From positions 120,962-184,961 of the forward strand of contig KV918817.1 of NCBI GenBank assembly GCA_002049455.2: a stretch of DNA of 64,000 nucleotides. The letters run 5' to 3'. Both the position numbers and the translations under genes were made by a program. Of this stretch, positions 1-9,600 are shown one piece after another. The notes under the pieces were generated by a model. The model was not told the DNA's origin and made no database searches. It saw only the letters and a list, made by a program, of their open reading frames with translations. Position 1 is the stretch's first letter. Every line of letters starts with the position of its first letter. The stretch is from Porphyra umbilicalis (lineage: Eukaryota; Rhodophyta; Bangiophyceae; Bangiales; Bangiaceae).

Positions 1-3000
1 TCGGCCCTAGTCAGGGCGTTCAGGGGCTTTGCTCGCTTGGCAAAGTCTTTGACAAACCGTCGATAGACGTTGCACATTCCCAAGAAGCTTTTTTGCTGGG
101 TCTTTGTGGTTGGGAACTTGGCATGCTTCAGAGCATCCACGTTCTTGTTGTGCACGTGCAGTTGCCCGGGGCGGACAATGTGTCCTAGGTACTCGACCTC
201 ATCGGAGAACCACGTACATTTTTCCAAGTTGAGGGTGACCCGGGCTTCGCGGAGACGGTGAAGAACCGTGTCAACGTCTTTGACGTGTTGTTCCGCGTTT
301 GCGGAGAAGATGATGACATTGTCTCAGTAGACGAGGCATATCTGCCACTTCAAACCCGAGAGGATAATATCCAACGCGCGTTCAAAGGTAGCGGGCGCGT
401 TCGTCAAGCCGAAAGGCATGGATAACCAGTGGTATATACCACAGTGCGTCGTGAACGCCGTCTTCTCTTGGTCGTCCTTGCGTAAGGGTACTTGCCAGTA
501 CCCCGCGGTGCAGTCGAGGGACGTGAACACCTGGGCATCTCCCAAGGAGTCGAGGCAGTCCTCCATCTGAGGCAAGGGATAAGCATCCTTCTTGGTGATG
601 ATATTTTTAACCGACGATAGTCGACACAGAATCGGGCTTTGCCGTTCTTTTTTGGTACAATTACCACGGGGCTTGCCCAAGCACTGTGGCTAGGGGCAAT
701 GACGTTGAGCTTCAACATCTTGTTGATTTGATCAGCGATGATCTGCCGTTTGAACGGCCCGGTTCGGTAGGGTTGGGCCCGTATGGGCAGAGCGTCGGGA
801 GGAGTGACGATGGCGTGCTCCGTAGCACGGATGACGCCAAGGGTTCCATCCCACATAGACGAATGCGTCTTCAGCATGTCTCGAATCTGCTTGTGCAGGT
901 ACTCGGGTGCCTCACTGAGGTCGAGGTCCTCGAGTGGGTCACGACTCGCGTCGTCCGATGCGTTATCGGTTCCACCCTTTGGGGTGTTGTCATCCAAGAC
1001 GGCGGAGAGCATCGGCCCTTGGTAGGGTTCTGCAAACCCCAAGGTAGAGTTCTTGCGAACAATGACTTGGTCCTTGCCGAAGTTGCATAACTTGACCAGG
1101 AATGGTTCGTCCGGTTTGACGATGGCGATGCCGCGGGCGACTGCCATGGATTGTGTCGGCACAACCGAATGTTCGGTGTGATGGTAACCATACCAGGCGT
1201 GTCGCACGTGGCCATGATCCACTCCTCCTTGTGTCCGTTGACACGCACCTGTTGCAGGCTCGAACCCGAGCGGGTTTATCTTGCCAGTGGCGGTCCCACG
1301 CGCTGTCGTTAAGACAAGCTAAGATCGGCGTTGGCCGAGGTTGCTCTTCCGTGCATCGCACGTGCTCTTGCCAGACGATCTTGCGCAAGCGCGGCAGAAT
1401 GCCCTCGATGTTTGTTCAATGAACTCGGTGCCAAGAATGCACGGGACTGACAAGTTGTCGGCAACGAGGAATCGGTCAAATAGACGCACACCTCCGGTGT
1501 CTACATACAGATGTATGGCATACTTCGTCACAAGACGATTGTTGTTTGCATCTCGGATGCGCGGAAGCGTAGTCAACTCTTCGGCGTAAGCCATCCAGTT
1601 CGAAGGGAGAACACTAGTTCGCACTATGTTCACCCCGCGCCCGTGTCTAAGACAGGGCGGCAACTTCGCATTACGCGCAGGCATGGGCCTAACGTGGCTG
1701 CGATTTCATAGTGCCGAAGGGCACGACGTAAGAGTCTTGTCACCGTACGCTTTCGCGTTCCGCCGGGCAACCCCAAGTCGGGCGCCCGGCCTAGACGTTT
1801 TTCGAGTCGTCCACGGCGTCGGCCGGATGCTCGACCTCGTCTTCCTCGACGTTAACGTCGGCAAGGGCATGAACGCCGATAGGCGGTTGCCGACGCTCGC
1901 GAGGGCGATAAGGCTCGGCACACTGTGCGGCGAAATGCCCCGGCTTGTTACAGTTGTAACAGATGTCAGTCCGATTGGCTTGAGGGACGGCGGCCCGAGG
2001 GGGCGGCGGGTGCGAACCGGTGTGAACGGTCGTTCCGTCGTCGTCCGCTGGTCTTGTGTCGCGTAAGCCACTTTGATCGCCGTTGGGCGGGTAATGTTGA
2101 GTTGCAAACGCAACTTGTTGGTGCCGTCCCAGTACATCTGGGCGGTGGCGACCGTCTCGGACAGGGTTCGGTCGGGGAACTGGTCGTTCAGTACCCGGAC
2201 GTGCGCTTGCACAAGGTCCGAAAGACCAGTGATGAAGACGTCCTTAACATCTTGGATGTCGAACAAACCGTTCAGGAGGTCGCATTGCGTTTCCACGCGA
2301 TGACCAAAGGCCGTGGGCGCCTCGTTGTCTTGTTGCTTCATCGTATGATGTCTTGATAGGCGTTAGCCACGGTTGCGTGTGTCGCATACTTCGAAAGAAG
2401 CCAGTTGACGGCATCTCCGTAGGTACGGATGGCGTAACGCTTACGTCCGAGGGTGCTGTTAAGCGCGCCGGAGAAGGCCATCTTCGCGTTGCCGGCTAGT
2501 CGAAAGACCATAAGCGGAAGGGCTTGACCGTGCGTCAGCCCAGCCGCGTCGCATGCGCGGCGAAAGGTCGTCAGAACGTGAAGATGCCCAAGGGCAGGGC
2601 TCCCGTGAATGGCTGTTGCCCATGGAACGCTCCGTCCAAACGTTTGTTGAGACGGTGCGACCGCTGTGCCTCTTTAGGCGTATACGTCAGTTGACGGCGG
2701 ATCAGGAAGTACGTCCTGTAGTCCAGGAGTGTCTTGAAGCGGCTATTAGCCGGGCGGATCACCTTGATCCTATCGGCTTTTGCAAGTCGCTCCTTCCGTT
2801 TGGTGGGGGGCGCGGGGCGCTTGCGCGCGGCCGCGTCCGACTCGCTCGGGCTGTCGCTCGGCGAGGACCCACTTGGGGGCGACGGCGGGTGTGGGGGCCC
2901 GTGGCCATCGTCCGAAGAGGACGTGTCCGTCGCGTTGTCGTCGTCGTCTGACGACGTCGGGCTTGACCCAGACGCGGAATCGTCGGAAGATGAGGAAAGC

Positions 3001-3431
3001 GCGGCGTTAGCCGGAGCGTCCTTGCGGACGGACTTGTCCTTGATCACCTTGTTCGTCTTCTTGACGTCCTTGGTCTTGTCGCCCGACTGGCGGCGAGACT
3101 TAGCCACACGGCGTTCCTCCTCATGGGAGTCGACCTTGCGCAGGGCCTCGACGTCGTCGACCAACTTGTCATTGGCTCGCGCCAGAGACTCGTTAGTCTG
3201 TTCTTGGGCCGTTAGGCGTCGCTGAAGTGCTTCAACGGCCGCCTTCAGGCTCTCCACCACCTGCATCTGCCCAGAGGCGGCTTGATCCGCAGGGATGGGA
3301 GGAGTTGGAGCACCGTCCGTGGGGGCGTCGGAGGCGGCAGGAGTGCCTTGTCCCCCGCCCGGCGGCCGGTAGCCAGATGGCAACTTGCCGTCTCTGGCTC
3401 GCCGAGTGCCGCCGGTACCACCAGTAGACAT
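1..3431 (-). pseudogene. Broken gag-pol of gypsy copy 1
   Basis: Gag starts at 3431 on the minus strand and is the same protein as gag of the intact copy, but it breaks at about 2571, where one T is missing and a TGA follows. A second one-base gap lies near 2350. Pol carries one-base losses in A runs near 1153, 1253 and 1416 and a two-base gain near 614. In the reverse transcriptase the catalytic Tyr-Leu-Asp-Asp becomes Tyr-stop-Asp-Asn (TGA at 326-324, next Asp codon to Asn). The protease, RT palm and Gag zinc knuckle can still be followed piecewise. This copy cannot make an active polymerase. Confidence 0.9.
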
Positions 3432-3661
3432 ACTGGGACCCGAACAAAGAGTTCCGACTTGGCTTACGCCCTGCGCGCCAACGTCGGAGATCTCAACCGT
3501 GATGCCCCTGGCACCACGCCCACAAGTCGATGGCTTACGCCCCGCGCGCCAAGGGACCGTATCGACACCGTCACAATGCCACGAGGCAGCGAGAAAGTTC
3601 TCGGGGACACCGTGCCGCGAGGCACGATGAAGGCGAGGGTATCCCCTGCTGCTCCACCAAA

Positions 3662-4054
3662 TGTGGTATTAATAACGTTAGTTCAATTACCAGTGTACTG
3701 AGACCGACCGTAGCCAAGCAATAAAGCGAGTTCTATCGCCGTCGCGGCGAGGAAGAAGACCTTTTGTTGAAGGGCATCCGATGGGGAGCCGGGTGGTGCC
3801 CACGACGGCGACCCCGGACCCATGGTGGTTTAATACAAACAACGGCACTGGTCGATCGACCATCCGATCAAGCGATCGTAATGAATGCCGGCAGACAGAT
3901 AAGACAGGCAAGCAAACAAGCAATAAAAAATAAACAATGCGGAAGTAACCCCCCAAAGGGCGTGCCACAAGCCGAGTCACACAAGTCCGTGGATTCGGCC
4001 AGTCAAGGGGGCTACTCGTGGCCAATTGCCAATTGGGAGCAGAGATATGCTACA
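3662..4054 (-). repeat. 5' LTR of gypsy copy 1
   Basis: 393 bp, beginning TGTAGCATAT and ending TAATACCACA on the minus strand, the same ends and length as the LTRs at 4328-4720 and 12909-13301. Compared by eye with 4328-4720 it shows one difference, near its outer end. Confidence 0.95.
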
Positions 4055-4327
4055 GCGGTGACGGACCAGTCTCCCTCCTCCGGCGCCGGCACAGCCCACT
4101 TGAGTCGGGTGCATTCGCGCTCCGCCAGCGGGCACTCCTCTTCGGCGTCGACCGTCTCCATGTTGCACACGACGGCAACGTCCTCCTCCTTGTAGCGCAG
4201 GAGCGCGCGCACCATGCCGTAGTGGAGAGGCTGGATGGTGGTGCCGCCCTCGTCGACCACCGGCTGCTCTCCCGCCACGGTGTAGATGACGGCGTCAAAC
4301 CAGGCACCCTTGCGGCGGTAGTTGACT
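4055..4327 (-). pseudogene. 3' fragment of the CACTA/Plavaka-like transposase gene, between two gypsy copies
   Basis: This open minus-strand stretch of about 90 codons lies between two head-to-head gypsy LTRs. It is the continuation of the transposase exon that ends at 13302. If the element 4328-13301 and one copy of its GACT target duplication are discounted, the minus-strand frame runs from the exon straight into this fragment (start near the Asn-Tyr-Arg-Arg-Lys residues). It holds a Gly-Ala-Trp-Phe-Asp-Ala-Val-Ile-Tyr stretch and acidic patches. The frame reaches the LTR of copy 1 at 4054 still open, so that insertion also cut the gene; any further part lies left of the window. Confidence 0.8.
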
Positions 4328-4720
4328 TGTAGCATATCTATGCTCCCAATTGGCAATTGGCCACGAGTAGCCCCCTTGACTGGCCGAATCCACGGACTTG
4401 TGTGACTCGGCTTGTGGCACGCCCTTTGGGGGGTTACTTCCGCATTGTTTATTTTTTATTGCTTGTTTGCTTGCCTGTCTTATCTGTCTGCCGGCATTCA
4501 TTACGATCGCTTGATCGGATGGTCGATCGACCAGTGCCGTTGTTTGTATTAAACCACCATGGGTCCGGGGTCGCCGTCGTGGGCACCACCCGGCTCCCCA
4601 TCGGATGCCCTTCAACAAAAGGTCTTCTTCCTCGCCGCGACGGCGATAGAACTCGCTTTATTGCTTGGCTACGGTCGGTCTCAGTACACTGGTAATTGAA
4701 CTAACGTTATTAATACCACA
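4328..4720 (+). repeat. 5' LTR of gypsy copy 2
   Basis: 393 bp with TG...CA ends (TGTAGCATAT to TAATACCACA). The identical target base quartet GACT lies immediately outside it. An AT-rich segment around 4446-4460 may hold the promoter, but no core element can be assigned with confidence. Confidence 0.96.
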
Positions 4721-4722
4721 TT

Positions 4723-4740
4723 TGGTGGAGCAGCAGGGGA
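4723..4740 (+). promoter_or_regulatory. Candidate tRNA primer-binding site of gypsy copy 2
   Basis: Two bases after the 5' LTR the sequence reads TGGTGGAGCAGCAGGGGA. The opening TGG matches the CCA end of a tRNA, as expected for a gypsy primer site. The exact tRNA cannot be named without the organism's tRNA set. Confidence 0.55.
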
Positions 4741-4949
4741 TACCCTCGCCTTCATCGTGCCTCGCGGCACGGTGTCCCCGAGAACTTTCTCGCTGCCTCG
4801 TGGCATTGTGACGGTGTCGATACGGTCCCTTGGCGCGCGGGGCGTAAGCCATCGACTGGTGGGCGTGGTGCCGGGGGCATCACGGTTGAGATCTCCGACG
4901 TTGGCGCGCAGGGCGTAAGCCAAGTCGGAACACTTCTTCAGGTCCCAGT

Positions 4950-6593
4950 ATGTCTACTGGTGGTACCGGCGGCACTCGGCGAGCCAGAGACGGCAAGTTG
5001 CCATCTGGCTACCGGCCGCCGGGCGGGGGACAAGGCACTCCTGCCGCCTCCGACGCCCCCACGGACGGTGCTCCAACTCCTCCCATCCCTGCGGATCAAG
5101 CCGCCTCTGGGCAGATGCAGGTGGTGGAGAGCCTGAAGGCGGCCGTTGAAGCACTTCAGCGACGCCTAACGGCCCAAGAACAGACTAACGAGTCTCTGGC
5201 GCGAGCCAATGACAAGTTGGTCGACGACGTCGAGGCCCTGCGCAAGGTCGACTCCCATGAGGAGGAACGCCGTGTGGCTAAGTCTCGCCGCCAGTCGGGC
5301 GACAAGACCAAGGACGTCAAGAAGACGAACAAGGTGATCAAGGACAAGTCCGTCCGCAAGGACGCTCCGGCTAACGCCGCGCTTTCCTCATCTTCCGACG
5401 ATTCCGCGTCTGGGTCAAGCCCGACGTCGTCAGACGACGACGACAACGCGACGGACACGTCCTCTTCGGACGATGGCCACGGGCACCCACACCCGCCGTC
5501 GCCCCCAAGTGGGTCCTCGCCGAGCGAAAGCTCGAGCGAGTCGGACGCGGCCGCGCGCAAGCGCCCGACGCCCCCCACCAAACGGAAGGAGCGACTTGAA
5601 AAAGCCGATAGGATCAAGGTGATCCGCCCGGCTAATAGCCGCTTCAAGGCCCTCCTGGACTACAGGACGTACTTCCTGATCCGCCGTCAACTGACGTATA
5701 CGCCTAAAGAGGCACAGCGGTCGCACCGTCTCAACAAACGTTTGGACGGAGCGTTCCATGGGCAACAGCCATTCACGGGAGCCCTGCCCTTGGGCATCTT
5801 CACGTTCTTGACGACCTTTCGCCGCGCGTGCGACGCGGCTGGGCTGACGCACGGTCAAGCCCTTCCGCTTATGGTCTTTCGACTAGCCGGCAACGCCAAG
5901 ATGGCCTTCTCCGGCGCGCTTAACAGCACCCTCGGACGTAAGCGTTACGCCATCCGTACCTACGGAGATGCCGTCAACTGGCTTCTTTCGAAGTATGCGA
6001 CACACGCAACCATGGCTAACGCCTACCAAGACATCATTACGATGAAGCAACAAGACAACGAGGCGCCCACGGCCTTTGGCCATCGCGTGGAAACGCAATG
6101 CGACCTCCTGAACGGTTTGTTCGACATCCAAAACGTTAAGGACGTCTTCATCACTGGTCTTTCGGACCTTGTGCAAGCGCACGTACGGGTACTGAACGAC
6201 CAGTTCCCCGACCGAACCCTGTCTGAGACGGTCGCCACCGCCCAGATGTATTGGGACGGTACGAACAAGTTGCGTTTGCAACTCAAGATTACCCGCCCAA
6301 CGGCGATCAAAGTCGCTTACGCGACACAAGACCAGCGGACGACGACGGAACGACCGTTCATACCGGTTCGCACCCCTCCGCCCCCTCGGGCTGCCGTCCC
6401 TCAAGCCAATCGGGCTGACATCTGTTACAACTGTAACAAGCCGGGGCACTTCGCCGCACAGTGTGCCGAGCCTTATCGCCCTCGCGAGCGTCGGCAACCG
6501 CCTATCGGCGTTCATGCCCTTGCCGACGGTAACGTCGAGGAAGACGAAGTCGAGCATCCGGCCGACGCCGTGGACGACTCGAAAAACGTCTAG
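4950..6593 (+). CDS. gag: Gag of the gypsy chromovirus
   Basis: A 547-residue capsid/nucleocapsid protein. The N-terminal third is low-complexity, rich in Ser/Asp and charged residues, with a likely coiled coil near residues 55-105. The middle, about residues 215-440, resembles the retrotransposon Gag capsid fold. A single CCHC zinc knuckle, CYNCNKPGHFAAQC, lies at about residues 492-505 and would bind the genomic RNA. The ATG at 4950 is the first in frame after the LTR leader and is conserved in copy 1. The gene ends at TAG 6591-6593, directly after a possible slippery site, and pol is in the -1 frame. The predicted product assembles cytoplasmic virus-like particles. Confidence 0.93.
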   Translation: MSTGGTGGTRRARDGKLPSGYRPPGGGQGTPAASDAPTDGAPTPPIPADQAASGQMQVVESLKAAVEALQRRLTAQEQTNESLARANDKLVDDVEALRKVDSHEEERRVAKSRRQSGDKTKDVKKTNKVIKDKSVRKDAPANAALSSSSDDSASGSSPTSSDDDDNATDTSSSDDGHGHPHPPSPPSGSSPSESSSESDAAARKRPTPPTKRKERLEKADRIKVIRPANSRFKALLDYRTYFLIRRQLTYTPKEAQRSHRLNKRLDGAFHGQQPFTGALPLGIFTFLTTFRRACDAAGLTHGQALPLMVFRLAGNAKMAFSGALNSTLGRKRYAIRTYGDAVNWLLSKYATHATMANAYQDIITMKQQDNEAPTAFGHRVETQCDLLNGLFDIQNVKDVFITGLSDLVQAHVRVLNDQFPDRTLSETVATAQMYWDGTNKLRLQLKITRPTAIKVAYATQDQRTTTERPFIPVRTPPPPRAAVPQANRADICYNCNKPGHFAAQCAEPYRPRERRQPPIGVHALADGNVEEDEVEHPADAVDDSKNV

Positions 6594-6622
6594 GCCGGGT
6601 GCCCGACTTGGGGTTGCCCGGC
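6581..6622 (+). promoter_or_regulatory. Candidate -1 ribosomal frameshift signal between gag and pol
   Basis: The last gag codons read ..G AAA AAC GTC TAG, giving the heptamer GAAAAAC at 6581-6587. Six bases later a GC hairpin begins: 6594-6599 GCCGGG pairs with 6617-6622 CCCGGC, and inside it 6601-6604 can pair with 6611-6614. The pol frame is -1 relative to gag and is open only from 6533 (a TAA in that frame lies at 6530-6532), so the shift must occur in this short overlap. The heptamer is not the canonical X XXY YYZ, so efficiency is uncertain. Copy 1 keeps the heptamer and both stem arms, with one change in the loop. Confidence 0.6.
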
Positions 6623-9600
6623 GGAACGCGAAAGCGTACGGTGACAAGACTCTTACGTCGTGCCCTTCGGCACTATGAGATCGCAGCCACGTTAGGCCCA
6701 TGCCTGCGCGTAATGCGAAGTTGCCGCCCTGTCTTAGACACGGGCGCCGGGGTGAACATAGTGCGAACTAGTGTTCTCCCTTCGAACTGGATGGCTTACG
6801 CCGAAGAGTTGACTACGCTTCCGCGCATCCGAGATGCAAACAACAATCGTCTTGTGACGAAGTATGCCATACATCTGTATGTAGACACCGGAGGTGTGCG
6901 TCTATTTGACCGATTCCTCGTTGCCGACAACTTGTCAGTCCCGTGCATTCTTGGCACCGAGTTCATTGAACAAAACATCGAGGGCATTCTGCCGCGCTTG
7001 CGCAAGATCGTCTGGCAAGAGCACGTGCGATGCACGGAAGAGCAACCTCGGCCAACGCCGATCTTAGCTTGTCTTAACGACAGCGCGTGGGACCGCCACT
7101 GGCAAGATAAACCCGCTCGGGTTCGAGCCTGCAAACAGGTGCGTGTCAACGGACACAAGGAGGAGTGGATCATGGCCACGTGCGACACGCCTGGTATGGT
7201 TACCATCACACCGAACATTCGGTTGTGCCGACACAAATCCATGGCAGTCGCCCGCGGCATCGCCATCGTCAAACCGGACGAACCATTCCTGGTCAAGTTA
7301 TGCAACTTCGGCAAGGACCAAGTCATTGTTCGCAAGAACTCTACCTTGGGGTTTGCGGAACCCTACCAAGGGCCGATGCTTTCCGCCGTCTTGGATGACA
7401 ACACCCCAAAGGGTGGAACCGATAATTCATCGGACGACGCGAGTCGTGACCCACTCGAGGACCTCGACCTCAGTGAGGCACCCGAGTACCTGCACAAGCA
7501 GATTCGAGACATGCTGAAGACGCATTCGTCTATGTGGGATGGAACCCTTGGCGTCATCCGTGCTACGGAGCACGCCATCGTCACTCCTCCCGACGCCCAG
7601 CCCATACGGGCCCAACCCTACCGCACCGGGCCGTTCAAACGGCAGATCATCGCTGATCAGATCAACAAGGTGTTGAAGCTCAACGTCATTGCCCCTAGCC
7701 ATAGTGCTTGGGCAAGCCCCGTGGTAATTGTACCAAAGAAGAACGGCAAAGCCCGGTTCTGTGTCGACTATCGTCGGTTAAACAACATCACCAAGAAGGA
7801 TGCTTATCCCTTGCCTCGGATGGAGGACTGCCTCGACTCCTTGGGAGATGCCCAGGTGTTCACGTCTCTCGACTGCACCGCGGGGTACTGGCAAGTACCC
7901 TTACGCAAGGACGACCAAGAGAAGACGGCGTTCACAACGCACTGTGGTATATACCACTGGTTATCCATGCTTTTCGGCTTGACGAACGCGCCCGCTACCT
8001 TCCAGCGCGCGTTGGATATTATCCTCTCCGGGTTGAAGTGGCAGATATGCCTCGTCTACTTAGACGATGTCATCATCTTCTCCGCAAACGCGGAACAACA
8101 CGTCAAAGACGTTGACACGGTTCTTCACCGTCTCCGCGAAGCCGGGGTCACCCTCAACTTGGAAAAGTGCACGTGGTTCTCCGATGAGGTCGAGTACCTA
8201 GGACACATTGTCCGCCCCGGGCAACTGCACGTGCACAACAAGAACGTGGATGCTCTGAAGCATGCCAAGTTCCCAACCACAAAGACCCAGCTGAAAAGCT
8301 TCTTGGGCATGTGCAACGTCTATCGACGGTTTGTCAAAGACTTTGCCAAACGAGCAAAGCCCCTGAACGCCCTGACTAGGGCCGAGATCCCACCGGATTT
8401 ACCACCACCGACGGACGTGGCTATCGCCGCCTTCGAGGACCTCCGCAACGCACTGTTGTGCCCACCGGTACTTGCCTTGCCGAAGGCCAATCGGAAGCTC
8501 GTCGTTGACGTGGACGCATGCGCCGACCAAGTTGGTTGTACCCTCCTCCAAAAGGAGCCGGGCGAACTGCTTCACCCTGTCGGGTATTGGAGCCGAGGAC
8601 TCACTGCTGCAGAGCAAAACTACTCCACCACGGAGCGAGAATGCCTCGGCGTTGTGTGGGCTGTCCTCAAGTTGAGGCACTTCCTCGACGGACAACGGTT
8701 CCTTATCCGAACGGATCACCAAGCACTTAGCTGGATCTACAGCACAACCGACTCAAGCGGACGCTTGATGCGATGGCGACTTCGCCTCTCCGAATACACA
8801 TTCGATATGGTTTATAAACCAGGTGCATCTCACCACTTGCCCGACTTCCTGTCGCGCGCCTCTACGGTGGCTCCGCCAGAGGATATCCATGATGATATAC
8901 CTTGTCTGGCATTGGCCGAGACGGCCAACGGCTTAAGAACGGGGAGGTACACGGGTACCGACACACCGGAACCGGTGGAGTTCGACGATGTTGTCGAAGC
9001 ACAACAAACAGACGACTTTTGCGTCGAGATGTCCACTCGCATGGAGCGCGGAACGGCCAAGGCCTTCTTCCGCGATGAGCATCACGCTCTGTACCGCCGT
9101 GCGCCTTTCGGCAATCAACTGGTTATTCCAAAGTCGCTACGCGAACGCGTGTTGACCCTCGAGCACCACGCAACCGTGGCCGCCCATCCTGGTCTGAACC
9201 GGATGTATTACACAATGCGTAAGGCATACTACTGGCCTTCAATGGTGACGGATATTCATTCGACCATCACCAAATGCACAACGTGTGCGCAAAACCGCCT
9301 CGCCTTGCGGCGACACACCACGCCCTTGACCCTGTTCCAGGCTACCGAGCCTCTCACGGAGCTATCCGTTGACATCTTTGGGCCCATCCCGGCCTCCAAG
9401 AAGGGCAACCGCTTCATCTTGGTTATCACCGACCGCTTCGCCAAGCTCACCAAGTGCGTCGCCTTGCGGCGAATCACGGCCATGTCAGTGGCGTCAGCCA
9501 TCATCGACGCGTGGGTGTCAGCCTACGGGCCACCGGACCGAATCCTATCGGACCAAGGGCCCCAGTTCATGTCGAACTTCTTCATCGCTGTGATGAAAAT

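Larger units (their letters stand above)
1..4054 (-). mobile_element. Ty3/gypsy chromovirus, copy 1 (partial, decayed, minus strand)
   Basis: This is the 5' half of an LTR retrotransposon read on the minus strand: LTR (4054-3662), leader, gag, then pol, running off the left edge within the RNase H/RT region. Almost every stretch is the reverse complement of the plus-strand element at 4328-13301, with scattered substitutions and one-base gaps. Its LTR differs by eye at one of 393 positions from the 5' LTR of the other copy, so the decay is recent or partly a sequence-quality effect. The 5' LTR abuts the transposase fragment 4055-4327. The other end and its target duplication are outside the window. 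Confidence 0.93.
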
